A DNA stretch of 64,000 nucleotides from Stigmatella aurantiaca DW4/3-1 (GTDB taxonomy: Bacteria > Myxococcota > Myxococcia > Myxococcales > Myxococcaceae). Every line of letters starts with the position of its first letter. Positions within the stretch are counted from its first letter, which is position 1. The stretch spans positions 7,086,893-7,150,892 of the forward strand of contig NC_014623.1 of NCBI RefSeq assembly GCF_000165485.1, written 5' to 3'. Of this stretch, positions 9,340 to 17,960 are shown in pieces. A model generated the notes under the pieces. That model was not told the DNA's origin. It saw only the letters and a program-made list of their open reading frames with translations, and made no database searches. The translations under genes and the position numbers were made by a program.

Positions 9340-10085
9340 ATGAACTCGGCGATGGCCGTGCTGATCGTGGCCCAACTGGGCCCGCAGCAAGGAACCTCCT
9401 TGCTCCCCTACATCCTGCTGACCGTCACCGGCCAGCTGTTCTTCTACCTCGGGCTGTGCCGCTACTTCGCCACGGGCGTCATGCGAGAGCCCTATATCAA
9501 CCACCTCTGGAACTATGTCTTCTGTCTCTTTCTGGGGCTCTCGGTCTGCATTGGCGGCGTGGGAGTCCTCGAAGAGCCCCGTTTTCAGTTCACCTACACG
9601 CTCTTAGTGCGGTGGCCTTCGGCGGCGGCCTCTGGTCCCTGGCGCGGGATCTCGCGCTCCTGTACCGCTCGCCGCTCTCCTCTCTTCGCTTCTACGTTCG
9701 GATCCTCACGGCACCGCTGCTCATCCTCGGCCTGTACGTGACCTGGAGCGATTTCTTCTCCGCCAAGGCGCTGGCCGCTCTCGCCATGAGCAGCCTCGCG
9801 GTCAGCATCCATGCACGCCAGCTCGTCAACAAGCCTCCAGCGTGGCTGACCGCCGAAAGCGCGCTGGTCCTTCTGGTACTTCCCCTGTCCCGCTTGCCTC
9901 TGATTCTCCAGCCCGCCCTTCACCACGGTCTGCTGTGGGTGTTGGTGCTGCTGATGGTCATCAGCATGTTTCGGTACCTCCGGGAGATGATCGCCCGATA
10001 CCCGGAGAGCGGCTTCCCTCTGGTCTGGTTGCCTTCGACGCACAATCCAGCCCGCCCCTACGTGAGCAACAAGCTCGCGGCTTGA
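9340..10085 (+). pseudogene. multi-spanning membrane protein interrupted by a frameshift near 9603-9606
   Basis: The first reading frame (from 9340) gives hydrophobic helices up to 'FQFTYTLL'. At 9603-9606 the coding signal moves to the frame ending at 10085, continuing 'SAVAFGGGLWSLARDL' with more membrane helices. Adding one base (or removing two) at this point gives a single ~248-residue protein with about 7 helices and no family I can name. Both halves keep G/C-rich third positions, so the break is either recent or a sequencing error. Read literally, translation of the first frame stops at 9741. Confidence 0.65.
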
Positions 10086-10140
10086 AGCGCCCCTTGCCAC
10101 CCTCCGGTTTGTCTTGACCCAGTGGGGTGTGCGCCAAAGA

Positions 10141-10782
10141 TCAGCGGCCAGCGGCATCCAGGAGGCGCTGGATGGCCGAGGCCTGCCGCGCTTCATTGCC
10201 CGTGAAGCGCAGGCCCAGGCCCTGCTCCTCACCCTTCTTCCCCTGCCAGATCACCTTTGCCTCGAGCCAAGTCCCGCCCAGGCCGAACAGGCCGCCTTCC
10301 ACCTTCAGCCACACCGGTTCACCTGCCTTGAGCTTCCCGAACTGGCGGCCCACGACGAACGCGCCCGTTTGCGACAGGTCCCGGAGTTCCCCAGGGAACT
10401 GCACGTTCGCCACCTTCAGTTCGCAGTTCCTGCGCAGGATGAGGCGCTCGCGCGAGGCGGTCCCCATGGACAACGGACGCTGTGCGCAGACCGCGATCAT
10501 CTCCGCGGCGCGGCGCTTGTGGTCCCCCAGGAAGCTGGCGAGAAACCCGCCCACGCCATCGCGGCCGGCCGCCTGCGTCCAGGTCAGGGCGGTTCCCTCG
10601 ATTTCGAAGCGCTCGTCGCCGTCGCCCAAAGTCACCGCGAGCCGCACGGATTCACCTTGGGCCACCCTGTGTGGGGTCGGCACGAAGAGCGTCAGCGCTC
10701 CACGCTCGGTCTTCGCTGAGGACAGCAGGGCACGGCGGGAGGCATACCGGACCTCGAGCAGATGGGGGGATGCGCCGGTCAT
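10141..10782 (-). CDS. PilZ-domain protein (probable c-di-GMP receptor), tandem PilZ-like
   Basis: 213 residues in two halves. Residues ~5-100 form a PilZ-like beta module ('FEIEGTALTW'). Residues ~110-200 carry the clearer PilZ pattern: 'RRNCEL' (RxxxR-like), 'RDLSQTGAFVV' (D/NxSxxG) and a closing 'KGEEQGLGLRF'. PilZ proteins bind c-di-GMP and in myxobacteria act in motility and exopolysaccharide control. The first Arg set is imperfect, so nucleotide binding is not certain. The ATG at 10782 is chosen; no Shine-Dalgarno is seen, but a -10-like box sits just upstream. It is convergent with the membrane gene to its left. Confidence 0.75.
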   Translation of the reverse strand: MTGASPHLLEVRYASRRALLSSAKTERGALTLFVPTPHRVAQGESVRLAVTLGDGDERFEIEGTALTWTQAAGRDGVGGFLASFLGDHKRRAAEMIAVCAQRPLSMGTASRERLILRRNCELKVANVQFPGELRDLSQTGAFVVGRQFGKLKAGEPVWLKVEGGLFGLGGTWLEAKVIWQGKKGEEQGLGLRFTGNEARQASAIQRLLDAAGR

Positions 10783-10788
10783 GACCCG

Positions 10789-10794
10789 ATTATC
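10789..10794 (-). promoter_or_regulatory. GATAAT -10-like box positioned for leaderless start of the PilZ gene
   Basis: GATAAT on the minus strand leaves 6 nt before the ATG at 10782, so transcription would begin at the start codon. No -35 element is obvious. Confidence 0.3.
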
Positions 10795-10876
10795 GGCATG
10801 GCTCTCGCGCCGTTCAACGCCGCCGCTCAGGGGAAAGTGCGAAACCTTGGCCGCACGCAATGGAATCGAGGCCGCC

Positions 10877-11584
10877 TCAGGCTTGGACGGGCACCAGGGA
10901 GAGCCTGGCGTTCTCACACTCGCGCAGGATCCCATCCACCTTGTTGAGATCCAGACCGAAGGAGGTGCGCACTTCCTCCAACGGTTTGCTCAGCAGCGTC
11001 TTCCAGTCCGTGCCGAACAGCCTCCTGGCCCGCCGCCCCAACAGCCATCCTCGGACCACCTGCGGCATCGCCACCTCGCACAGTTCGAAATTGCGCAGGA
11101 AGGTGAAGAACAGACCCACCACGAAGACCCCCATCGACACGCGCGAGCCGTGCTGGGCGAAGTAGAAGGACTGCAGCCCGAGCTCTCCCGGAGGGTCTGG
11201 CACGAAGCCCGTCACCACGTGCCACAGGTCGTGCGTCTCGAACAGGTGGGCTTTCACGTAGCTGGCCGCGTCAGCGGCCTCCAACACGCGGAGCAAGTTC
11301 GGGTCCAGGCCACACGCACGCAAATGGTCCGCGAAGATGCGCCCCAGCGAGCCCTCGGGGAACCGGGCCAGTGCCTCCATGTCGATGCGCCCCAGCCGGG
11401 GGCGCTCCTGCAACACGCGCGCGATCTCCGGATCCCGGGACATCCGCTCCACCATCTTCTGCGCCGCATCCGACGAGGCATACAGCGCCTCGATCAAATC
11501 GAAGACCCGATCGGGGTCATTGGCATTCTGAACCATGGCCAAAGCGGCACGGCTGACGCGGATCGTCCTCAAAACGTTTTGCAT
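10877..11584 (-). CDS. Coq4-like protein
   Basis: 235 residues. The family hallmark HDxxHxxxGxxxxxxxxE is present as 'HDLWHVVTGFVPDPPGELG'; in Coq4 these residues bind a metal needed for ubiquinone biosynthesis (C1 decarboxylation/hydroxylation). The rest is helical with the expected hydrophobic C-terminal half. Many bacterial Coq4-like proteins lie outside quinone loci, as here, so a quinone role is inference. The ATG at 11584 is preferred over one 7 codons earlier because GGAAGAGGG lies before it. The stop lies 94 bp upstream of the PilZ start, in the same direction. Confidence 0.75.
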   Translation of the reverse strand: MQNVLRTIRVSRAALAMVQNANDPDRVFDLIEALYASSDAAQKMVERMSRDPEIARVLQERPRLGRIDMEALARFPEGSLGRIFADHLRACGLDPNLLRVLEAADAASYVKAHLFETHDLWHVVTGFVPDPPGELGLQSFYFAQHGSRVSMGVFVVGLFFTFLRNFELCEVAMPQVVRGWLLGRRARRLFGTDWKTLLSKPLEEVRTSFGLDLNKVDGILRECENARLSLVPVQA

Positions 11585-11605
11585 GATGGCCCTCTTCCTT
11601 CCCAT

Positions 11606-11820
11606 TCCATGAGCCCAGGAACCGGCTCCGTCCGGAATGGTGCGAGAACTTATTCATCGCTTCCTTCGATGAGCGGTCCATCGCCAGAGCCTGGACTCCA
11701 TCGGAATTGCGTCAAATGGAAGGTGGCGGAGGTCCGCCGGTTTCCTCCAGGAGACACCTCACTCCGTCTCCCGTACACCCAAGCACCTGCCTCCACACCG
11801 AGTGCGGGAGCCCCGTTCGC
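11606..11820. other. intergenic region with no gene seen
   Basis: 215 bp between the Coq4-like start and the TetR remnant. No ORF, repeat or convincing promoter was found. Confidence 0.5.
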
Positions 11821-12205
11821 TCAGGCAGGATGTGCTTGGTGGGACACCTCGGCCACGAGGATGCGCGTGAGGGCCGCAGCCGCCGCGGCCATCTCTTCGA
11901 CATCGGGGATTCGCTGTTTCATGAACCCCGAGAGATGGAGCGTCGCATACCCGTGTGCGGAGGCGATGATTCGCTCGAGGAGCTTGAGCGCCGCGTTCGC
12001 GTCCCCTCGCGAGAGTTCCAATGCCCGACGCAGAAGAGTGTCCATCACCGTGCGGCCTGCTTCCGCCAGCGTGGGCTCCTTCAACCCGCCAAGCTCCCTC
12101 GCGAAGACAAGGTCGAAGCCAACCCGCTGTTTCGAGACGAACTTCACGTAGACGGCGGCCATCGCCACGAGTGCGTCGCCAGGAGCAGACGTCTCAGCGA
12201 GCGCA
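11821..12205 (-). pseudogene. TetR-family regulator remnant (ligand-binding domain only)
   Basis: The protein that can be read (about 125 residues ending at 11821) matches the C-terminal helical domain of TetR/AcrR regulators of the WHG type: 'ALVAMAAVYVKFVSKQ' and a long tail 'KLLERIIASAHGYATLHLSG'. The N-terminal helix-turn-helix that should precede it is absent. Instead the sequence runs at about 12205 into part of an SDR gene on the opposite strand. It cannot bind DNA as a TetR protein and is read as a deletion relic. Confidence 0.7.
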
Positions 12206-12208
12206 TGC

Positions 12209-12442
12209 TTGCGCCAAGAGGCCGGTGACAAGCTCCGCGTGACGATCATTTCGCCTGGCTTCGTCCGGACGGACTTTCTGGACAGCGTGACCAATCCAGA
12301 AGTGAAGGCTCAGCTCTCCGCGTCCCGGGACAAGTTCGCGATTCCGCCGGATGCGATCGCCCGCGCGATCGCGTTCGCCATCGAGCAACCCGCCGATGTG
12401 GATGTCAGTGAAATGATCGTCCGTCCCACTGCGCAAAGGTGA
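12209..12442 (+). pseudogene. short-chain dehydrogenase remnant (C-terminal third)
   Basis: The frame begins at 'LRQEAGDKLRVTIISPGFVR', the strand/loop that follows the YxxxK helix in classical SDRs, and continues 77 codons to a normal SDR C-terminus. The Rossmann NAD(P)-binding part and the catalytic Ser-Tyr-Lys are missing. Its broken 5' end abuts the broken 5' end of the TetR relic, as expected if one deletion removed the shared promoter and both 5' halves of a divergent tetR-SDR pair. Confidence 0.75.
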
Positions 12443-12478
12443 TCGTCCTCAGATGTGAATGACGCGCTCCTGTTCTGA

Positions 12479-12601
12479 ATGAAGAACGCGGCGGCCCAGC
12501 AGAAGTTGGAACGCCTCCGGGAACTGGGAGCGAACGCGGTTTCCACTTCGGAACAGTCGCGCAAGAAGGAAAAGAACGTCACACCCGCACGCATGCGCTG
12601 A
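12479..12601 (+). pseudogene. 40-codon ORF, possible scrap of a zinc/quinone oxidoreductase
   Basis: It reads 'QQKLERLRELGANAV', close to the NAD(P)-binding segment 'KLERARELGADHVI' common in medium-chain dehydrogenases, then loses similarity. It is too short to be such an enzyme and lies in the decayed TetR/SDR patch. A chance ORF is the alternative. Confidence 0.25.
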
Positions 12602-12646
12602 GGGGTATGAGCGTCCGCCCGTCGCTTGGCACAAAGGAGGCGTTCC

Positions 12647-14746
12647 ATGGGTTGTCGCACGCAGCGAGTCCTGTTGAGGAAGCTATATGGCGTTTCCATC
12701 CTGTTCTTGGCGGCCGCGTGCGAGCCCGGAACAGTGCTCGAATCATCCGAACTGCGAACCCAGCGCGCGGTGTTCGCCGCGGGCGAGCCGCTCGTGAGTG
12801 CGTCGAGTGGCCGTTGCCTCGACGTGGTGCAAGAGAGCCACACGCCCGGCACAGGATTGCAGATTTACGGTTGCCACGGCCGCACCAACCAGGCCTTCAC
12901 CTTCACTGCCTCGGGCGAGCTGCGAACCTACGACAACACGCTGTGTGTGGACACGGCCTCGGGGCAGACGGCGCAGGGAACGCGTGCCGTCATCGCCACG
13001 TGCACGGGCTTGCCACCGCAGAAGTGGGTCTTCAACGAGAACGGCACTGTGGTCCACACGGCGAGCGGCCTGTGCCTGGACGTAGAAGGCGCAAAGACCG
13101 CGGACGGGACGCCCGTCATCCTCTGGACCTGCAACGGACAGACGAACCAGAAGTGGTCCCTTCCCGCGCCCTCGGACACGCAAGCGCCCACGCCGCCGAG
13201 CAACCTCGTGACGAGCAACCTCACCTGCAACTCGGTGACGCTGAGCTGGACGGGCTCGACGGATAACGTGGGCGTCGCCTTCTACGACATCTACCACGAC
13301 GGCCAGTGGATGAAGTCCGTGGACGGCAGCACGCGCTCGGCGTCGCTCACGGTGGTGCCGGGCGCCACCTGGGGCCTGTACGTGAACGCTCGAGACGCCG
13401 CGGGCAACGTCTCGCAGGCAAGCCCCACACTGGCGTTGACGCCCCCGCAGTGCCAGGTGGACACCACGCCACCGACGGCACCGACGCAGCTCGCGGGCAG
13501 CGTGTCCGGAACGAGCGTGACGTTGAGCTGGAACGCCTCGACGGACAACATGGGCGTCACCGGCTACGACGTGCTCCGCAACGGCGCCAAGGCCGGAACC
13601 GCCACGGGCACCACCTTCGCGGACAGCGGCCTCGCAGCGAGCACCCCGTACACCTATGCGGTCGTGGCGCGAGACGCCCAAGGCAACGTGTCCACCGCGA
13701 GCAACGCGCTCACGCTCACAACGGGCGCGGCCTGCGCAAACCCCATCTGCTCGGTGACGCAGGTCGCGACGGACACGGACATCCCGTGGGGGCTCGTGCC
13801 GCTCACGGATGGGACGGTGCTCTACAGCCGCCGGGACGCACAGGACATCGTGCGCTTGAATCCAGCGACGGGCGTGAAGACGACGCTCGGCACGGTGCCC
13901 AACGTGCAGAGCACGGACGGAGAGGGCGGCCTGCTCGGGCTCGCCGTCGCGCCGACGTTCGACACGGACCGCTGGTTGTACATCATGCACACGTCGCCCA
14001 CGGACAACCGCATCGTGCGCATCCAGGTCACGGCAGGTTTCACGCTCGACCTCGCGAGCGAGCAGGTGCTGGTCCAGGGGTTGTTGCGCAACAAGTTCCA
14101 CAACGGCGGCCGCCTGCGGTGGGGCCCGGACGGCAAGCTGTATGCGAGCACCGGCGACGCCCAGAACGGCGCCAACGCGCAGAACACCTCGAACCTCGCG
14201 GGCAAGGTGCTTCGCATCAACCCAGACGGCACCATTCCAAGCGACAACCCGTTCGGGAATTTCGTCTGGAGCTATGGCCACCGCAATCCGCAGGGGCTGG
14301 CGTTCGACTCGAACGGTCAGCTTTGGGAGCAGGAATTCGGAAACTCGGTGATGGACGAGACCAACCTCATCGTGAAGGGCGGAAACTACGGCTGGCCCAA
14401 CTGTGAGGGCACGGTCTCGCAAGGCGGAAGCGGCTGCGCGACGCCGGGCTACCTCGCGCCCAAGCAGACGTATTCCACGGCCGAGGGCTCGTGCAGTGGA
14501 ATTGCCGTCGTGCGCAACGTGCTCTACGTGGCATGCCAGCGCGGCACACGGTTGTACCGGGAAATCATCTCGGGCTCGAGCCTCACCAACGTAACGCCGT
14601 ACTTCGTTGGAACGTACGGACGGCTGCGCACGGTCGAACCGTCCGTGGACGGAAACCTCTGGCTCACCACCAGCAACTCGGGCGACAAGGACAGCCTCCC
14701 CAACAACAGCAACGAGAAGATCTTCCGAGTGCTGCTGGGCAATTGA
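12647..14746 (+). CDS. secreted lipoprotein: ricin-type lectin, two FN3 domains, PQQ-type glucose/sorbosone dehydrogenase
   Basis: 699 residues. The lipobox 'LAAAC' ends the signal peptide, so the protein is predicted to be lipid-anchored. Residues ~27-185 are a beta-trefoil lectin/CBM13 with QxW-type repeats (QAF, QKW, QKW). Residues ~190-365 are two FN3 domains (both with 'SVTLSW' strands). Residues ~370-699 form a six-blade soluble aldose sugar dehydrogenase ('GGLLGLAVAPTFD', 'HNGGRLRWGPDGKLYASTGD', 'YGHRNPQGLAF', 'GGNYGWPNCEG'). It probably binds a polysaccharide and oxidises sugars at the cell surface using PQQ. AAAGGAGG precedes the ATG at 12647. Convergent with the next gene. Confidence 0.88.
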   Translation: MGCRTQRVLLRKLYGVSILFLAAACEPGTVLESSELRTQRAVFAAGEPLVSASSGRCLDVVQESHTPGTGLQIYGCHGRTNQAFTFTASGELRTYDNTLCVDTASGQTAQGTRAVIATCTGLPPQKWVFNENGTVVHTASGLCLDVEGAKTADGTPVILWTCNGQTNQKWSLPAPSDTQAPTPPSNLVTSNLTCNSVTLSWTGSTDNVGVAFYDIYHDGQWMKSVDGSTRSASLTVVPGATWGLYVNARDAAGNVSQASPTLALTPPQCQVDTTPPTAPTQLAGSVSGTSVTLSWNASTDNMGVTGYDVLRNGAKAGTATGTTFADSGLAASTPYTYAVVARDAQGNVSTASNALTLTTGAACANPICSVTQVATDTDIPWGLVPLTDGTVLYSRRDAQDIVRLNPATGVKTTLGTVPNVQSTDGEGGLLGLAVAPTFDTDRWLYIMHTSPTDNRIVRIQVTAGFTLDLASEQVLVQGLLRNKFHNGGRLRWGPDGKLYASTGDAQNGANAQNTSNLAGKVLRINPDGTIPSDNPFGNFVWSYGHRNPQGLAFDSNGQLWEQEFGNSVMDETNLIVKGGNYGWPNCEGTVSQGGSGCATPGYLAPKQTYSTAEGSCSGIAVVRNVLYVACQRGTRLYREIISGSSLTNVTPYFVGTYGRLRTVEPSVDGNLWLTTSNSGDKDSLPNNSNEKIFRVLLGN

Positions 14747-14758
14747 GCCACAAGGACA

Positions 14759-14790
14759 GGCCGGGGTCATCGAGCATGAAGACCCCGGCC
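14759..14790. terminator. strong hairpin between convergent genes
   Basis: GGCCGGGGTC (14759-14768) pairs perfectly with GACCCCGGCC (14781-14790) across a 12-nt loop, 12 bp after the dehydrogenase stop and 38 bp beyond the stop of the converging gene. Likely serves both directions. Confidence 0.65.
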
Positions 14791-14828
14791 TCCGCTCAGG
14801 CGAGGGTGAACGCGCCCTGGCAGAGCCC

Positions 14829-17396
14829 TCATGGGCAGGCGGCACGGTCCCGGAGCACGTTGAGGTGTCCCTCCGCGGTGCCCGTCATCGACACCGCGTA
14901 AATGCCACCATCCCAGGCGCCGTTGTTGAAAGTGACACGGGCATAGGGGGCCAGCACCGTGCCCCAAAGGCCGATGCTGCTGGCCTGAAGGGTCGTGGCA
15001 TCCACGAAGTTGTAGAGGATGCCCTTCTGGTTGATGCCTCCCCCCATCGCGATGCCAAGGTTCGACAGCGTGGCCGAGGCCCCCCGAATGTTGATGACCA
15101 CCAGAGAGCCCGCGGGGGCGTTGATGGACAGCTGGTTGATGCCCGCCAAGTCACTGGCGTTCACCTCGAAGACGTTCATCCGGGTATTCGTGCCTTTGAG
15201 CGCCAGCACGACGAAACCACCGGGGGCCCGCGTTGCCACGGCGGTGGGCGTCAGGGATGCGAGTTGGGCAGACAGACTGCGCAGCGCGGCGAACCGGGCC
15301 GCGAAGTTGATCGGGGTGCCGCGAGAGACCGTCCCCCGGTGGTAGGTCACCGTCCCATCCCCACTGTATTGGCCTCCGTAGAAGGCTTGCCCCCACACGC
15401 TGCCGCGGGTGAGGGTCAGGTTGCCGCCCGCCACCAAGGTCTGTGCGACGTCGTTGTCGGGCACCGCTTCGCCGATCGAAAAGCTCTCCAGGGTGATGTT
15501 GCCACCCGCAGCCACCTTGCCCGTTACGTCGAGCCCCCCGCTGTAGTTCTCGAGCACGAAAAGGGTGTAGTCGCTCAGATGGATCTCCGTGGCCGCCACC
15601 TTGACCTGGCGGTTCGCCGTGGCCACGTGGCCCACGCGGTCCGCCACGCGGTAGGAGACCGTGTACTGCCCCACAGCGGAGGGATTCACGTTGTGGGAGA
15701 CGGTGATCTTCGATGTCAGATCCCCATCGCAGCGGTCCACCGCCGTGGCGCCCGGATCCTCGTACTGCGTCCCGCACGCAAGGACCTGGGGATTGGCGCC
15801 CCTCAAGGTCAGGACCGGATTGAGCGTGTCTTCCACGGCGACCGTGAGGACCGCTGGCTCGGAGCGGTTGCCAGCCGAGTCCGTTGCGACGTAGCTCAGC
15901 AGATAGCCCGGCTGGGTGTTCGGCACACCCATGTTCACCGAGCCAGTCACGGTGATGCGGTTCGAGGGCAGCGGCCCCTCGCAGAGATCCGTCGCGGTGG
16001 CCCCCGGAGGGGTAAACGTGGCGCCCGCGGTGCATTCCAGCCGCTGGTTCGCGGGACCGTTGAGGGCCACCGTCGGCACCACACGGTCCTGCACCGTCAC
16101 CCTCCCAGAGCAGGTGGAGGTGTGACCTGCCTGATCGACACACGTCAACGTTACTGCCGTCGTCCCGATGGGATAAGGGCCGGCGGGGCTCTGGGTGCAG
16201 CCCACCAGATCCCCATCCGGATCGCTGGAGACATCGTCGATGTCCGCGGGGACTCCACAAGTGGACGTCGCGAAGGCCGTCACCTCCTGACAGCGGGCAA
16301 CCGGAGCTTGGGGCGGCAGCGGCTCCACGTGAGGAATCTGGCAGAACGAGCTGCAGGCACCGATGCCGCCGCTGGCGTCCTGCTTGCGGCCATTGTTGAT
16401 CCCTTCGTCACACTCCTCTCCGTGGACCGCGTCCACCTCTCCGTCCCCACACCAGTTGTTCCGGCAAGACCACGAGCACGTGTCCGAGGCGGCCTGTCCC
16501 GGCAGCGCGGGAACCCCATTGAGCCAGTCCCCCAAGTCACACTCCTGGCCCGTCATCTCCCCATCGCTGCCGCACCCGGCCCCTCGTGCCGCCGCGCCGC
16601 GCACAACGAGGTAAGGCGTCCCCACCACGGACACCCCTCCCGGATCCTGGCTGAAGTCCCTATAGGCGCTCTCGCCTGGAACCGGAGTGCCTTCCGAGCG
16701 CCGCGCCAGGGCCGCGTATGCGAAGGTGTGGTCCGGATAGGCGGTGAACACCGAGCGCGCCGCGCACCCCGCGCCGGAGAGCATTTCATCGCTCAGGTTT
16801 TCCGAGAGCGTGGCGGGATCCATTTCGAACAGATGGGCGCGGTCCGCGCAGCCCGGGACTCCCTCGGCCTGAAAGGACCCGAAGGGCTCCAGCAGGGGCA
16901 CCCCCGTGCCTGGAGGCGCGCCCTGGTAGGCACAGCCCAGGGCAATGTACATGCCGGTCAGCCCCTCGGCTTCGAGCACGAACTGAAGTGCGTTCTCGAC
17001 CAGTTGGCCGGTCTGATTGGCCGTGGGGTCCGTCGAGAGAATCGCGACATTGCCATCGACGATGGCCCCCCAGGCCCTGCGGCTGTCCACCGCCGCCTGG
17101 AAGGCCGTCAGACCGTTCTGGCACGCCCCATCCCCGATGACGAGGGCGCGGTAGGTCATGAACTGCTCGGCCGTCATCGCGCGCCACTGCTCCGGGGAGA
17201 CAATGTGGACTTCCGAGCCATGAAAGCTGGCCGCGGCCACTGCTTCGCGGCTGCCAGGCCCGCCCCTCACACTGCTCGCGAGGATGAGCACCTGGTTGGA
17301 GCTCCGGCTCGTGGGTTCCACTCCCGCCCCCCCACACGCCAGGGAAGACGCCGCCATCACGAGCACCCACACTCGCCACAGGGTTCTCAACGCCAT
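14829..17396 (-). CDS. large surface lipoprotein with HYR/Ig-like repeats and choice-of-anchor A domain
   Basis: 855 residues; lipobox 'SSLAC' with Cys21. In order: an alpha/beta N-terminal domain (~30-270), Cys-rich DUF4215-like segments ('CGDGEVDAVHGEECDEG', ~300-365), a HYR domain (~375-455), two Ig-like/DUF5011 modules each with 'PGATATDLC' or 'PGATAVDRC' (~460-635), and a choice-of-anchor A domain (~640-850, 'VVAGGNLTLTRG', 'INAPAGSLVVINIRG'). This is a cell-surface or matrix protein design; nothing suggests an enzyme. GGAAGGTG precedes the ATG. The last domain has a stand-alone relative in this window at 55631-56527. Confidence 0.82.
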   Translation of the reverse strand: MALRTLWRVWVLVMAASSLACGGAGVEPTSRSSNQVLILASSVRGGPGSREAVAAASFHGSEVHIVSPEQWRAMTAEQFMTYRALVIGDGACQNGLTAFQAAVDSRRAWGAIVDGNVAILSTDPTANQTGQLVENALQFVLEAEGLTGMYIALGCAYQGAPPGTGVPLLEPFGSFQAEGVPGCADRAHLFEMDPATLSENLSDEMLSGAGCAARSVFTAYPDHTFAYAALARRSEGTPVPGESAYRDFSQDPGGVSVVGTPYLVVRGAAARGAGCGSDGEMTGQECDLGDWLNGVPALPGQAASDTCSWSCRNNWCGDGEVDAVHGEECDEGINNGRKQDASGGIGACSSFCQIPHVEPLPPQAPVARCQEVTAFATSTCGVPADIDDVSSDPDGDLVGCTQSPAGPYPIGTTAVTLTCVDQAGHTSTCSGRVTVQDRVVPTVALNGPANQRLECTAGATFTPPGATATDLCEGPLPSNRITVTGSVNMGVPNTQPGYLLSYVATDSAGNRSEPAVLTVAVEDTLNPVLTLRGANPQVLACGTQYEDPGATAVDRCDGDLTSKITVSHNVNPSAVGQYTVSYRVADRVGHVATANRQVKVAATEIHLSDYTLFVLENYSGGLDVTGKVAAGGNITLESFSIGEAVPDNDVAQTLVAGGNLTLTRGSVWGQAFYGGQYSGDGTVTYHRGTVSRGTPINFAARFAALRSLSAQLASLTPTAVATRAPGGFVVLALKGTNTRMNVFEVNASDLAGINQLSINAPAGSLVVINIRGASATLSNLGIAMGGGINQKGILYNFVDATTLQASSIGLWGTVLAPYARVTFNNGAWDGGIYAVSMTGTAEGHLNVLRDRAACP

Positions 17397-17428
17397 GCTT
17401 CACCTTCCGGGGGGATGGACGTCACCGC

Positions 17429-17770
17429 TCAGCGCGGCCAGCCGATTCTCACGAGCGTGCCGCTCGGATCCGAGAGTGCGAACTCCCGGAGGCCCCAAGG
17501 TTTGTCCTGCGCCTCATGACCGAAGCGGGCAGCAAGCACGTCGACATTCTCGGCGTAGAAGTAGATGCCGTAGGGGTTGCGCTCAGGAACGATCCAGCCC
17601 GGGACCGTGCGGGTCAGATGAACACGCGCGCCCAGCGAGTCCCGCAGGAGCCGGTAACCCTCTACGGGGTAGATCGACTCCGCCTCGAAGCCGAGGCGCT
17701 CATAGAAGGCTTGGCTCTCATCGAGGTCATTGCAGGGAATGATGGGGACGAGGAGATGCTGCGGGTCCAT
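17429..17770 (-). CDS. VOC-superfamily (glyoxalase/bleomycin-resistance fold) protein
   Basis: 113 residues, a complete single VOC unit of two beta-alpha-beta-beta-beta modules: 'VPIIPCNDLDESQAFYERLGFE' and 'EFALSDPSGTLVRIGWPR'. The opening resembles bleomycin-binding proteins and related sequestering proteins. Metal ligands cannot be assigned with confidence. It lies 32 bp upstream of the preceding lipoprotein gene, in the same direction, but a shared role is not evident. Confidence 0.8.
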   Translation of the reverse strand: MDPQHLLVPIIPCNDLDESQAFYERLGFEAESIYPVEGYRLLRDSLGARVHLTRTVPGWIVPERNPYGIYFYAENVDVLAARFGHEAQDKPWGLREFALSDPSGTLVRIGWPR

Positions 17771-17960
17771 CGGCTAGGCTCCTTCACGCCGCAAGTCGGC
17801 TCTGGACAGTGCCGCTCTGGCACTCTTGCTGCCCAAAGCGTTCCTAGCACGGGCCCGCGCCGTCGCGCTTCGCCGGTGGACACTCCCCTCGCCCGAACCG
17901 TCCAAGCACCTGGGCTACCCGCAGGAGCCGTTCCTTATGGCTCCGCAGGGCCCGCCGAAG

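Noticed and set aside
12743-14845. A 700-codon minus-strand frame
   Set aside because: Shadow of the lectin/FN3/dehydrogenase gene; no recognisable domain.
14607-17519. A 970-codon open frame on the plus strand
   Set aside because: It is the antisense shadow of the HYR/choice-of-anchor A lipoprotein gene; composition is Arg/His/Gly-rich without domains.
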